A program made the position numbers and the translations under genes. 64,000 nt of DNA, taken from NCBI GenBank assembly GCA_002684855.1, contig NYWD01000069.1:1-64000 (forward strand). The letters are read 5' to 3'. The DNA is from Planctomycetaceae bacterium. GTDB taxonomy: Bacteria > Planctomycetota > Phycisphaerae > Phycisphaerales > SM1A02. The stretch's first letter is position 1, and each line of letters opens with the position of its first letter. The notes beneath the pieces were generated by a model. The model worked only from the letters and a program-made list of their open reading frames with translations, was not told where the DNA came from and did not search any database. Shown piece by piece: positions 27,286 through 37,959 of this stretch.

Positions 27286-28884
27286 TCAATCGGACTTCTC
27301 GGGAATCTCCACCAGCGTGTAGTACGCGACGGGATGGAGAAGGGTATCTCCGGCCTCGTCGCGGACCCCGTCCAGGCGCAGCTCGTGGACGTAGCCGGCC
27401 CGGAGCGGATCGCAGGTCAGGTCCACGGTCAGGTTGTCGCCCGAGATCTGGGCGAGCTTCACGACGACCGGCGCCGTGTCGACCTCGGGGCTGCCGTAGG
27501 GCGAGTGCAGCAGGTAGGTGTAGCTCGTCATCGAGTAGTTCGACGGTTCGCTCGCGGTCGCGGGATCCGCGGCCCGGGTGAACGTCAGGCGGAAACCCTT
27601 CGGCGTCGCCTCCATCCGCTGCACTTCGAACGGCACCTCGCCCGTCCATTCGAGTCGCTGCATGCCGTAGGGTCGGGTCCCCTTCGATCCCCATCCGCGG
27701 TTGGTCATGCCCGCGACGAGCGATCCCCCCTCGCCCATCTCCACGCGGATGATCCCGCACTCGAATCCGCTTCGGAAGGGGAACACCGCGCCCTGCACGT
27801 GTCCGTTCACCTCCTCGGTGAAGATCCGGTAGACGGCGGCGTGGTGCTGGTCCCCCATGAACGCCTGTCCCTTGAAGAAGGGGCCGAGGGCGCCGTCGAC
27901 GTCCCAGACGACCTCGCCCGGACTCTGGCCGCACTTGTTGTAGGGGAACCAGACCACCGGCATCTTGAAGCCCGGAATGCGATCCGCCGCTTCGGGCATC
28001 GGGATGCCGTCGGGGATTTCGCCGGGGAAATCCACCAGCGACTCGGGACGCTTCGTGCTCGCGATGCCCCATGGATGGCCGTGGAAATCACCTCGCTCGA
28101 TGATCGACATCTTGCTCGCGCCGCACCACTCCCCCTGGTTGTCGGTGTAGTACAGGTTCCCGTCCGGCCCCATCTCGACGCCGCACGGCGAACGAAGGCC
28201 CGCGGCCTCCGCGTGCATCGCCCCGTCCTCGTCCACCCGGATGGCCCAGCCGCGCCAGTCCTTCTTTCCGAACGGTTCGCTGCCGAACGGTCGGTTGAGG
28301 GTGAGCCAGAGATCACCGTCCGCATCGAAGACGGGTCCGAAGGTGTATTCGTGGTAGTTGCCGCTGATCGCCCAGTCGTCGCACACCGTCTCGACCCGGT
28401 CGACCCGCCAGTCCCCGTCGAGGTCGACCATGCGGGAGACCTCGCCACGCTGCGCGACGTGGACCGGTCCGTTCCAGGACCGGCCTTCCGCGATGGCGGC
28501 ACGACGTTCGACGTCGAGGTCGGGATGGACCGCGAGTCCGAGGGGTTCCTGCAGGCCGTCCGCGTACCTGATGAAACGAATCCGGTGCGGGTCGTCGGCG
28601 GTCGCCTCGTCCTCGGGGGTTCCCGCGAGCACCGAGACGCTGGGGGAGGATTCGTAGGCGTTCTCCACGATCCAGACGTCGCCGCGACGGGTCGCGGTCA
28701 TGATCCGACCACCACCGAGCGGGAGGATCGCGCCGACCTCGTGGGTCACGCCCTCCGGTTCCGGGACGTCCACCAGGCGCCAGTACGTCGACTCGTCCGC
28801 CGCCGTGACGGTGCCGAAGGCGAGGGTCGCGAGACCGATCACGCAGGCCGTTCGAATCGAACCGGACGCTCCGAGGTTGTTCAT
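27286..28884 (-). CDS. Secreted beta-propeller protein (PVC-type glucose/sorbosone dehydrogenase-like)
   Basis: 532 aa; GRIMTATRRGDVWIVENA, RYADGLQEPLGLAVH, CGVEMGPDGNLYYTDNQGEW; signal peptide; SD GGAAGG. Confidence 0.7.
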   Translation of the reverse strand: MNNLGASGSIRTACVIGLATLAFGTVTAADESTYWRLVDVPEPEGVTHEVGAILPLGGGRIMTATRRGDVWIVENAYESSPSVSVLAGTPEDEATADDPHRIRFIRYADGLQEPLGLAVHPDLDVERRAAIAEGRSWNGPVHVAQRGEVSRMVDLDGDWRVDRVETVCDDWAISGNYHEYTFGPVFDADGDLWLTLNRPFGSEPFGKKDWRGWAIRVDEDGAMHAEAAGLRSPCGVEMGPDGNLYYTDNQGEWCGASKMSIIERGDFHGHPWGIASTKRPESLVDFPGEIPDGIPMPEAADRIPGFKMPVVWFPYNKCGQSPGEVVWDVDGALGPFFKGQAFMGDQHHAAVYRIFTEEVNGHVQGAVFPFRSGFECGIIRVEMGEGGSLVAGMTNRGWGSKGTRPYGMQRLEWTGEVPFEVQRMEATPKGFRLTFTRAADPATASEPSNYSMTSYTYLLHSPYGSPEVDTAPVVVKLAQISGDNLTVDLTCDPLRAGYVHELRLDGVRDEAGDTLLHPVAYYTLVEIPEKSD

Positions 28885-28904
28885 GGTTCTGCCTTCCGGG
28901 TGAT

Positions 28905-31724
28905 TCACCAGGCGAGCTCCACTTCGAAGGCGCCTTCGAAGTCCACGTCCTCCCGCCCGACCATCCTCAGCGGGACCTTGATGATCAGTTCCATCATGCC
29001 GCCCGGATCCTCGCGGACGAACGAATCGCCGCCCGACACCCGCACGGTGCGTTCGCCGTCGATCCTCCAGATCCGGTTCCGACCCTCGCCGGCGGCGAGT
29101 TCGATGGAGGTCGCGATCGCGGCCCGCATGTAGAGGTCGCCTCGTCCGGCGTCGCTTCCCACGGTGAACCGCCGGACGAGGGTGGTCCCACCCTCGGCGA
29201 TCCTCGGCAACGGACGTTCGGTGATCCGGACCCCGTCGAGTTCGCTGTTGAAGGCGGGTCGCCGGTCGGCGTCGCGCGTGATCCCCGCGAACCGCCATGC
29301 CCCGTTCCGGACGCCGGCGGCGTCCCTCGCGTTCGCGGCCGGCCACGGTGCGTCCCGCGTCTCGAGCATCGCGATCGCGGGTCCGTCCGGCATCTGGAGC
29401 ACCGAACGGCCCTCGGGCGCCTCGAGCTGGCCGGCCCGGCCCCGCCACGTCCCTTCCGCATCCATGAACGCCCCGCGCCAGGCCTTCGCGAGCCTGGCGT
29501 GCTCCGCGTCCCACGCGAAGTGGAGGTTCTCGGGCAGCCCGACCGCGATGGTCCGCGGGCTCACGTCCCGCATGAAGGTGCCGAAGAGGATCGGTTCGTC
29601 GATCGGGATCAAGGCGTACTCGCCGGCATCGGGCACCACGCCCCGGGGAAGCGGCATCGACTCGCCCAGGGAGAGGTACGAGCGGATCGCGTCGACCTGC
29701 TTCACGGGATCGCCGCCCAGGATGTCCGGGAGGATCCGTTCCTTTCCGCCGTCGCCCCAGGATGCGGTCATCCGGGTGCCGGGATTCGATCGCTGCGGAT
29801 CGAGGAGGTGCTTTCGAAACCAACCCGGTCGGATCCGCGCGTGCATCGTCGCGAGATCCACCGCGGGCACCCCGAGGGAGGGATGACCGGCGACGTCGTG
29901 GCACTGGACGCAGGAGACCCCGTCGGTTCCGACGAGGGCGTGGCCCGCGGCGACCAGCGCCGCGTCGAACCGGGGTTCCCGGGCATCGGCGCCGAGCGCG
30001 TCCGCCGCCGCGAGATTCGCGACGAGATCGTCGGTCTGCGGCCGGCCGAAGATCGGCATCCGGGTCGTCATGTACGGACGGACCTTGGTGCCGTCGGCGA
30101 GGGTGGATCGCAGCGCATCCAGTCGGAGCTTGTTCCCCACCCCGTCGAGGGGCGGGGGGATCCGTCCCTCGTCGCCCATCTCCGCCTCCTCGTTCGAGAC
30201 GAACCGGGTCTTCGCCTCGGTGGAAGGACCCCCGACGCCGGGGCGTTCGTGACAGGCGATGCAGTCGAGTCGGACCATGGCGTGGTCGACCGCGATCTCG
30301 GCGGGAAGCGGTTCGAGGAGCGCCGCGGCGTTCGACACGAAGGCGTCGAGCAGCGCGAGTTCCTCGAGTTCGAAGCCGTAGTCCGGCGCGTTGGGGGGGA
30401 CGTCCGGCGAAAGGCAGCCCCGACCGGCGACCAGCGACGCGAGCGGCGGCGTCCGTGCGAGTCCGCCGATCCGCGGGAGCTCGGGGACGTGACAGGCGCT
30501 GCAGCCGGTCTCGGCGAAGCGTTCCGCCCCGCGTCGAGCGAGTTCCGAGTCCGGTTCGAACTCCGGCCATCCCGCGTCGAGCACCACGGTGTCGCTGAAG
30601 AACGCCTCGGCGGGCACCGGCTGTCGAGGAACGCCCGGGCCGCTCCACGAAAGGGAGAGCTCCTCGCCGCCCGATGCCTCGAACATCCCGATGTCGATCG
30701 AATGCCGTCCGGCCTCGAGTTCGACCGATCCACGCTCGACCACCGCGCCGTGGATGCCGGGATTCGCGACGACCGTCCGGCCGTCGATCTTCAATCCGGA
30801 ACCGTCGTCGGAGGTCAGGTAGAAGTTCCATCGGCCCGAGGTCGGAATCTCGATTTCGCCGGAGAGATGCAGTCCGTAGTTGTCGCGACCCCGATAGGGG
30901 CCGACGCTCGGGACCGGGACGCGGACCGGCGCCGCGTCGCCGCCGACGGCGTCGATCGGGCCGACGCCGTCGAATTCGCCCTCGAAGAACTCGAGTCGCA
31001 GGCCCGGCCTCGACGCGGTCGTCCTCGTCATGCCCCCGCCGGACAGGAGGAACGCGGCGATCGACCGGCTCTCGTCATCGTCGAGCGACAACGACGGCAT
31101 GCGTCCCCCGGGATGGACGGCGAGCGGATCGGCCAGGAAACGCGCAAGCGTCTCGAACGCCCACTCGCTCGTGAGGTCGTCGAACCCGACCCCCTCGCGC
31201 GGATCCGCGCCGTGACACGCCGTGCACCCGACCGACTTCCAGAGGTGCTCGCCCCGGGTGATCCGCGCCGTGGAGATCTCCATCCGCGTTTCATCGACGG
31301 GGATCGGTCCGCCCTGTTCCACGAGAAAGTGGACGAGCTCCTCCACCGCCACGGCGCGCTCCGCCTCGTCCAGTCCGTGAAGAAGGTCCGGCATTCGGAG
31401 GCCGGACTCCGCACCGTGCCCTCGAACCCGGGTCCGGATGGCGGCGGGTGAGAGTCGCGCGCCCCCCCCGCCGTCGCCGAGGATGCGTGGCGCGGTCGCG
31501 ATGCCGAGCCGTCGGTCGACGTCGGGCTGCGCCTCGTGGCATGCCGTGCAGGACGCGTCCGCGACGAGATTCTCGGCGGGCCGAGATCTCCATCCGACCG
31601 TCGCCGTGTCGACGCCTCCATCGGGATCCTCGCAGCCGACGGACGCGAGCGGGATCGCGAGGCCGATCGCGATCGCGGAGATCGAGACGGAGGATCCGCC
31701 ACCGGTCTTGCTTCGGATCTTCAC
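28905..31724 (-). CDS. Multiheme c-type cytochrome with PA14-like domain
   Basis: 939 aa from GTG; five CxxCH motifs (CTACH, CTACH, CSACH, CIACH, CVQCH) and LRLEFFEGEFDG...GRWNFYLTSDDGSGLKIDGRTVV; lipobox-like LASVGC. Confidence 0.8.
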   Translation of the reverse strand: MKIRSKTGGGSSVSISAIAIGLAIPLASVGCEDPDGGVDTATVGWRSRPAENLVADASCTACHEAQPDVDRRLGIATAPRILGDGGGGARLSPAAIRTRVRGHGAESGLRMPDLLHGLDEAERAVAVEELVHFLVEQGGPIPVDETRMEISTARITRGEHLWKSVGCTACHGADPREGVGFDDLTSEWAFETLARFLADPLAVHPGGRMPSLSLDDDESRSIAAFLLSGGGMTRTTASRPGLRLEFFEGEFDGVGPIDAVGGDAAPVRVPVPSVGPYRGRDNYGLHLSGEIEIPTSGRWNFYLTSDDGSGLKIDGRTVVANPGIHGAVVERGSVELEAGRHSIDIGMFEASGGEELSLSWSGPGVPRQPVPAEAFFSDTVVLDAGWPEFEPDSELARRGAERFAETGCSACHVPELPRIGGLARTPPLASLVAGRGCLSPDVPPNAPDYGFELEELALLDAFVSNAAALLEPLPAEIAVDHAMVRLDCIACHERPGVGGPSTEAKTRFVSNEEAEMGDEGRIPPPLDGVGNKLRLDALRSTLADGTKVRPYMTTRMPIFGRPQTDDLVANLAAADALGADAREPRFDAALVAAGHALVGTDGVSCVQCHDVAGHPSLGVPAVDLATMHARIRPGWFRKHLLDPQRSNPGTRMTASWGDGGKERILPDILGGDPVKQVDAIRSYLSLGESMPLPRGVVPDAGEYALIPIDEPILFGTFMRDVSPRTIAVGLPENLHFAWDAEHARLAKAWRGAFMDAEGTWRGRAGQLEAPEGRSVLQMPDGPAIAMLETRDAPWPAANARDAAGVRNGAWRFAGITRDADRRPAFNSELDGVRITERPLPRIAEGGTTLVRRFTVGSDAGRGDLYMRAAIATSIELAAGEGRNRIWRIDGERTVRVSGGDSFVREDPGGMMELIIKVPLRMVGREDVDFEGAFEVELAW

Positions 31725-31875
31725 GATGATCTCCCGAGGAGAGGAACGCACAACTCCGGATGGTAACGGTGGGCTCGCGAGGGACCTCGCATGTTTTGGG
31801 TGAAAGCCGCGGGTAACCAGTTGATTTGCACGCGGATGCGCCCCGCACCAGTCATGAGGCGAGTACCGTGCGGGC

Positions 31876-33411
31876 ATGACGTCCGCGGTCGCACGAAAAA
31901 TCGAAGATCGAGGTCCCGGACCGACCGGCCGAATCGAATCGAGCCCGTGGCGACGCATGGGCCTGGCGTCCACCATCCTGCTCGGGCTCCTTCCGGGTTG
32001 CATGGTGGGGCCCGATCCGACGCCTCCGGCGGTCGTGGTCGCCGATGCCTGGCACGAGGACCTCGTGGAGGGACTGAGTCGCGCCGAGGTCGACCCCGGT
32101 GCCTGGTGGCGGGCGTTCGACGATCCCATCCTCGTCGATCTGGTGGCGACCGCCGAACGAAACAACTTCGACCTCCGGACCGCCGCCAGTCGGATCCGGG
32201 AGGCCAGATCCCTCTACGGCATCGCGGCGGCCGACCTTTATCCCGAGATCAACGCGAACGGCGAAGCGGAGTTCCTCGACGGCAACCAGGCCAACAGTTC
32301 GGGCCTGCCGGTCTCGGACCAGAACTTCTACAGCCTCGACCTCGACTTCGGCTGGGAGATCGATCTCTGGGGCAAGGTCCGCCGCGGCATGCAGGCGGCG
32401 GAGTTCGATCTCCAGGCGCAGATCGAGGACGCCCGCGACATCCTGGTCACCATTCGCGCCGAAGTCGCGCGAAGCTACATCGAGGCACGATCGCTCCAGG
32501 GCCAGGTCGAGGCGCTGCGGCGGATCGTCGCGGCCCAGGCCGAGACCGTGACACTGGCGAAGGCGCAGTTCCGCCAGGGCGTGGTGACCGAATTCTCGCT
32601 CCTCCAGGCCCAGGCCCAGTTGCAGGCGTTCGAGGCGAAGGTGCCGTCGCTCGAGTACGAGCTCGCGGCGGCGGTCAACCGGCTCTCCGTCCTGATCGCC
32701 GAGCCCGGAGGCCCGCTTCAGGATCGCCTCGCGTCGACCGCGGGGGAACTGGGCGTCCCCGATCCCCCGAAGGAGATCGCGGTCGGCATTCCCGCGGACG
32801 TCATCCGGCGCCGGCCCGACATCCGGGCCGCGGAGCGACAGGTCGGCGCCGCGGCCGCGAACATCGGGGTCGCGGAAGCGGCGCTGTACCCCTCGCTTCG
32901 TCTCAGCGGTCAGGGCGGATACAGCAGCACGCAGTTCGATCGCCTCGTGAATCCCTCCAATCTCGGGGGACTGCTCGCGATCGAGGTGTCCTGGCCCATC
33001 TTCACGGCAGGCCGGCTCCGATCGGTCGTCGACGTGCGCAACGAGCAGGCCTACCAGGCGCTCATGTCCTACGAGGCGACGGTGGTCGGGGCGATCGCCG
33101 ACGTCGAGACGGCGCTCGTCGCCTACGGCTCGAGTCTCCGGGAGCAGACGCGTCTCCGGCAGGTGGTCGACACCTACGATCGCGCCGCGACGCTCGCGAC
33201 GTCCCGGCTGGAGCAGGGCGTCGACGACCTTGAATCGCTGCTGGATCTCGAACGGGAGCTGCTCGCCGCGGTGCAGGACCTGGCCGTCGTCGACGGCCAG
33301 GTCGCGGCGAACGCGGTGGGCATCTACAAGGCCCTCGGTGGATCTTGGAAAATCGAGGAGAACACGATCGACGCGACCGCGACGGCCGTGATGATGGAGG
33401 ACGGGCGATGA
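31876..33411 (+). CDS. RND efflux outer-membrane lipoprotein (NodT/OprM family)
   Basis: 511 aa; LLGLLPGCMVGPDP lipobox; FDLRTAASRIREARSLYGIAAADLYPEI; QVIRRRPDIRAAERQ-type motif. Confidence 0.9.
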   Translation: MTSAVARKIEDRGPGPTGRIESSPWRRMGLASTILLGLLPGCMVGPDPTPPAVVVADAWHEDLVEGLSRAEVDPGAWWRAFDDPILVDLVATAERNNFDLRTAASRIREARSLYGIAAADLYPEINANGEAEFLDGNQANSSGLPVSDQNFYSLDLDFGWEIDLWGKVRRGMQAAEFDLQAQIEDARDILVTIRAEVARSYIEARSLQGQVEALRRIVAAQAETVTLAKAQFRQGVVTEFSLLQAQAQLQAFEAKVPSLEYELAAAVNRLSVLIAEPGGPLQDRLASTAGELGVPDPPKEIAVGIPADVIRRRPDIRAAERQVGAAAANIGVAEAALYPSLRLSGQGGYSSTQFDRLVNPSNLGGLLAIEVSWPIFTAGRLRSVVDVRNEQAYQALMSYEATVVGAIADVETALVAYGSSLREQTRLRQVVDTYDRAATLATSRLEQGVDDLESLLDLERELLAAVQDLAVVDGQVAANAVGIYKALGGSWKIEENTIDATATAVMMEDGR

Positions 33412-34685
33412 ACGAAGGACCGAACCGGCGGACCGGATGCGCGTTGGTGGCCCTCGTCCTGCTGGGCGCGGCCTCGTCCGTCGTCGGGTGCGAGCGGGCG
33501 GCGGCGAAGACGACGACCAAGGCGAAGAAGTTGCCGCTTCCGGTCACGGCGGTGGCGTCCGACAAGATGGACGTTCCCGACATCCGGCGATATCCGGGGA
33601 ACACCGTGGCCGTCCGTCAGGCCACGCTGGAGGCCCGGATCACCGGTTTTCTCGAGGAACGTCGCTTCGAAGAGGGCACGTCGGTCTCCGCCGGCGACAC
33701 GATGTTCGTGATCGAACCGCCACCGTACGAGGCGCAGGTCCTCGAAGCCGAAGGCCAGCTGTCGGCCGCCAGAGCCACCCTCGACACGGCGCGGATCGAG
33801 TTCGCCCGCAACGAACCGCTGGTCGCGTCCGGCGCCATCTCGGCCCAGGCGTTCGATCAGTACCGCGCCAATCTCGAGACGGCCGCCGCCCAGGTCCAGG
33901 TGGCCCAGGCGAACCTCATCGAGGCGGAGATCGATCTCGGCTACACGGAGGTCGTGGCGCCCTTCGACGGGCGGATCGGCCGGCGTTTCGTCGACGTCGG
34001 CAACCTGGTCGGTCCCGGCATCAACGAGGACCTCGCGCTGTTGGTGGACCTCGACCCGATGCGGGTGGTCTTCCAGCCCGCGGGGACCGAGCTTCCGGAC
34101 TTTCTCGTCGCCTGGCCCGCGACCGACGTCGCCGTCAAGGTCACGGTTCGCGGCACCACCACCTCCCGGGCCTACGAAGGTTCGCTCGACCTCGTGGACA
34201 ACGAGGCCGCCACCGACAGTTCGACCTTCATCGCCCGTGCGAGTTTCCCGAACACCGACCTGCGACTGGTGCCCGGTCTGTTCGCCGACGTGGAGGTGGA
34301 TCTGGGCACGCTGCCCGGGCGGGTGGTCGTCCCGGTCGAGGCGATCCAGACCGAGCCGCAGCAGGCCTTCGTCTGGACGGTGAAGGAGGACGAGCTGGTC
34401 CGCGCCAACGTGGCCCTGGGTCCCCAGTGGAAGGACCTCCGGGTCGTGACCGGTCTGGATCCGGGTGTCCCGGTGGTGGTCGAGGGGAATCCCTACATGC
34501 TGAAGTCCGATGTCACGGTCCGGGCCAAGACCGTGTCGATGGACGCGTGGCGGAAGGAGGTCGCCGACAAGAAGAAGGAGGCGGCCGATCCGTCGAAGGG
34601 TGGGAAGCACCCGGGCCAGAGTCACGTCGCCAAGCAGGCGATCCATCCCGAGGCCGCCAGCGGTCACGAGGGAACGTCGAAGTGA
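33408..34685 (+). CDS. RND efflux periplasmic adaptor subunit
   Basis: 425 aa; EARITGFLEERRFEEGTSVSAGDTMFVIEPPPYEAQ; ATGA overlap. Confidence 0.92.
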   Translation: MNEGPNRRTGCALVALVLLGAASSVVGCERAAAKTTTKAKKLPLPVTAVASDKMDVPDIRRYPGNTVAVRQATLEARITGFLEERRFEEGTSVSAGDTMFVIEPPPYEAQVLEAEGQLSAARATLDTARIEFARNEPLVASGAISAQAFDQYRANLETAAAQVQVAQANLIEAEIDLGYTEVVAPFDGRIGRRFVDVGNLVGPGINEDLALLVDLDPMRVVFQPAGTELPDFLVAWPATDVAVKVTVRGTTTSRAYEGSLDLVDNEAATDSSTFIARASFPNTDLRLVPGLFADVEVDLGTLPGRVVVPVEAIQTEPQQAFVWTVKEDELVRANVALGPQWKDLRVVTGLDPGVPVVVEGNPYMLKSDVTVRAKTVSMDAWRKEVADKKKEAADPSKGGKHPGQSHVAKQAIHPEAASGHEGTSK

Positions 34686-34719
34686 TCGTGCACCGATCCG
34701 CCCATTCCGGGAGCGCCGC

Positions 34720-37700
34720 GTGACCCGCTTCTTCATCGCCAGGCCGATCTTCGCCACCGCGATCGCGATCCTCATGGTCGTGGTCGGCATGGTCTCCATC
34801 TACACCCTGCCGGTCGCGTTGTTCCCGCCGATCGTGCCGCCGACGGTGCAGATCACCGCCGGCTACCCCGGCTCGAGCGCCGACGTGGTGGCGCGGGTGA
34901 TCACCACGCCGTTGGAGCAGCAGATCAACGGGGTCGAGGGCATGATCTACATGTCGAGCAACTCGACCTCGAACGGCGCGAGCGCGATCACCGTGACCTT
35001 CGAGGTCGGATACGACGTCGACATCGGCGCGGTGGACATCCAGAACAAGGTCCAGACCGCGTTGGGGCAGCTTCCGGAGGTCACCCAGCGGTCCGGGGTC
35101 GCGATCAACAAGGCCGAGACGGACATCACCTGTCTGCTCACCCTCTACGACCCGACCGGGAACTACGACAGCGCGTTCCTCGGCAACTGGGCCCAGATCA
35201 ACCTCGTCGACGCCCTGAACCGCCTGCCGGGTGCGGGACAGGTCACGAACTTCGGTTTCCTCGAGTATTCGATCCGGATATGGCTGGACCCCGACAAGAT
35301 GTCGGCGACGGGCATCACGCCCAACCAGGTGGTGAGCGCGGTCCAGGCGCAGAACGTCGACGTCGCCGCGGGGCAGATCGGGGCTCCGCCCCTCCCCGAC
35401 ACCACCGCGTTCACCTACCAGTTGACCACCCTGGGCCAGCTCCGCGAGGCCGAGGACTTCGGGGAGATCGTGGTCGCGGTGCGCGACGGGGGCGTGGTCC
35501 AGATCAAGGACATCGGTCGCGTCGAGCTCGGCGCGCAATCCTACGCGTCATCCACCCGCTACCAGAACCAGCCCACGGCGCTGCTCGGCATCTTCCAGCG
35601 ATCGGGCGCCAACGCGATCCAGCTCAGCAACCAGATCCAGGGCCTGATCGAGGATCTCAAGGCGAAGGGCCGCTTCCCCGACGGCGTCGAGGCGCTGATC
35701 ACCTACGACAGCACCGACTTCGTCAAGGACAGCATGAAGGAACTGGTGATCACGCTGCTCGAGGCCATCGGGCTGGTGGTGATCGTGGTGTTCGTGTTCC
35801 TGCAGAGCTGGCGGACGACCATCATCCCGATCATCGCGATCCCCGTGTCGCTGGTCGCGACCTTCGCCATCCTCGCGGCGTTCGGATTCTCGATCAACAC
35901 CCTGACCCTCCTCGGCCTGGTGCTCGCGGTGGGACTGGTGGTGGATGATGCGATCGTCGTCGTCGAGAACGTGGAGCGGCAGCTGGAGTCCGGACTCGCC
36001 AGGCGTCCCGCCGCGATCGCCGCCATGCGCGAAGTCACGCCGCCGATCGTCGCGACGACCGCGGTGCTGATGGCGGTCTTCGTGCCCACGGCGTTCATGC
36101 CGGGCATCGCGGGGCAGCTCTACAACCAGTTCGCGCTGACCATCGCCTTCTCGGTCGCCATCTCGGCGTTCAACTCCCTGAGCCTGAGTCCGGCCCTCTC
36201 CGGCGTGCTGCTCCGGCACACGTCGCGGGAGGATCGCATCAAGCCCTTCCGGATGTTCAACGAGGGCTTCGACCGGGTGTCGAGCGGCTTCAGTCGGTTC
36301 GTCGGGATGCTGGGACGCCGTCTCTGGTGGGCGGTGCTGATCGCGTTCGCGGCGCTCGTGCTCCTGACCTTCAACCGGTTCAAGGAGACGCCCACCGGCT
36401 TCGTTCCGCAGGAGGACCAGGGATGGTTCTTCGTGTTCATCGCCATGCCGAGCGGTTCCTCTCTGGAACGGACCGAGGCCGCCTGCGCCCAGGCGGGGGA
36501 GATCCTGATGGAGATGCCGGGCGTGCGCTACGTCAACACCGTCGCGGGCTACAACTTCCTCGACGCGTACGCGGACTCCGCCACGGGCGTGGTCTTCGCG
36601 ATCCTCGATCCCTTCGCGGAACGCACCGTCGCCGACCAGCAGGTGCCCGGCGTGATCGAGGCGGCGAAACGAGAACTGTTCGCGATCGAAGGGGCCACGT
36701 GCATCCCGATCAATCCGCCCCCGATCCCCGGACTCGGTTCGACCGGTGGATTCCAGTTCGAGATCCTGGACCAGTTGAACCGCGGTTCCGATGCGCTGCT
36801 GGCGGCGACCCTCGAGTTCATCGAGAAGGCGGAGGCGCGACCCGAGATCGGCAACCTGCTCTGCGACTTCAAGACCGACGTCCCGCAGGTCGATCTGGAG
36901 ATCGACCGGGTCGAGGCGACCCGGCTCGGCCTCTCGATGGCGGACGTCTTCCAGACGCTCCAGGTCCATCTCGGCGGTTTCTACGTCAACAACTGGAACA
37001 AGTACAACCAGGTCTACCAGGTGAACCTCCAGGCGGAGGGCGCCGATCGCATGTCCTTCGAGGACATCCTCGCTCTTCGCGTGCAGAACGAAGAGGGCGA
37101 CCAGGTGCCGCTCTCGCAGTTCGTGACCCTGAAGCAGGACGCCGGGCCGATGAACATCGCCCACTACAACCTCTACGAGTCGGCGCAGGTCATCGGCGGC
37201 CCGGCCAAGGGCAGGTCCGGTGGCGAGGCGGTGAAGGCGATGATGGAGACCGCGGAGGCCGAACTCGCGCCGGAGGGCTGGGGATTCGAGTGGACGGGGA
37301 CCGTCTACCAGCAGTTGAAGGTCGGCAACATCGCGCCGATCATCTTCGGGCTCTCGCTCATCACGATCTTCCTGGTGCTCGCGGCGCTCTACGAGAGCTG
37401 GGCGATGCCGTTCGTGATCCTGCTCTCCGTCCCGCTCGCGGTGCTCGGGGCCCTCATCGCCCTCGACATCCGGATGCTCCCGCTCGACGTCTACGGCCAG
37501 ATCGGACTGCTGATGCTGGTGGGTCTCGCGGCCAAGAACGCGATCCTGATCGTCGAATTCGCCAAATCGCTCCGCGAGGAGGGATCCGGGATCATCGAGG
37601 CCGCGATGGAGGCGGTCCGTCTCCGACTCCGGCCGATCCTGATGACCGCGTTCGCCTTCATCCTCGGCGTGCTTCCGCTGGTGTTCGCGACCGGACCCGG

Positions 37701-37881
37701 CGCGAACGCCCGGCACTCGATCGGCACGACGGTGCTGGGCGGGATGATCGCATCGACCTTCCTGAGCCTGCTCATCGTGCCGGTGATCTACATCGTCGTG
37801 GAGTTCGCACGCGAACGGATCTTCGGCATCCGGAGCGACGATCCGGCACCGGGCGAGGCCTCGTCCGGGACGTCCGCCTGA
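34720..37881 (+). CDS. HAE1-family RND multidrug efflux permease
   Basis: 1053 aa from GTG; FFIARPIFATAIAILMVVVG, AGYPGSSADVVARVITTPLEQQINGVEGMIYMSS, VLAVGLVVDDAIVVVENVER. Confidence 0.95.
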   Translation: MTRFFIARPIFATAIAILMVVVGMVSIYTLPVALFPPIVPPTVQITAGYPGSSADVVARVITTPLEQQINGVEGMIYMSSNSTSNGASAITVTFEVGYDVDIGAVDIQNKVQTALGQLPEVTQRSGVAINKAETDITCLLTLYDPTGNYDSAFLGNWAQINLVDALNRLPGAGQVTNFGFLEYSIRIWLDPDKMSATGITPNQVVSAVQAQNVDVAAGQIGAPPLPDTTAFTYQLTTLGQLREAEDFGEIVVAVRDGGVVQIKDIGRVELGAQSYASSTRYQNQPTALLGIFQRSGANAIQLSNQIQGLIEDLKAKGRFPDGVEALITYDSTDFVKDSMKELVITLLEAIGLVVIVVFVFLQSWRTTIIPIIAIPVSLVATFAILAAFGFSINTLTLLGLVLAVGLVVDDAIVVVENVERQLESGLARRPAAIAAMREVTPPIVATTAVLMAVFVPTAFMPGIAGQLYNQFALTIAFSVAISAFNSLSLSPALSGVLLRHTSREDRIKPFRMFNEGFDRVSSGFSRFVGMLGRRLWWAVLIAFAALVLLTFNRFKETPTGFVPQEDQGWFFVFIAMPSGSSLERTEAACAQAGEILMEMPGVRYVNTVAGYNFLDAYADSATGVVFAILDPFAERTVADQQVPGVIEAAKRELFAIEGATCIPINPPPIPGLGSTGGFQFEILDQLNRGSDALLAATLEFIEKAEARPEIGNLLCDFKTDVPQVDLEIDRVEATRLGLSMADVFQTLQVHLGGFYVNNWNKYNQVYQVNLQAEGADRMSFEDILALRVQNEEGDQVPLSQFVTLKQDAGPMNIAHYNLYESAQVIGGPAKGRSGGEAVKAMMETAEAELAPEGWGFEWTGTVYQQLKVGNIAPIIFGLSLITIFLVLAALYESWAMPFVILLSVPLAVLGALIALDIRMLPLDVYGQIGLLMLVGLAAKNAILIVEFAKSLREEGSGIIEAAMEAVRLRLRPILMTAFAFILGVLPLVFATGPGANARHSIGTTVLGGMIASTFLSLLIVPVIYIVVEFARERIFGIRSDDPAPGEASSGTSA

Positions 37882-37959
37882 TCGATCCCGGGCGGTGCGG
37901 TCCGGCTCGGCCCGCGAAGAGGGGCTTGCGAAGCGCTCCGTTTCCGATACCGTCGAGGC

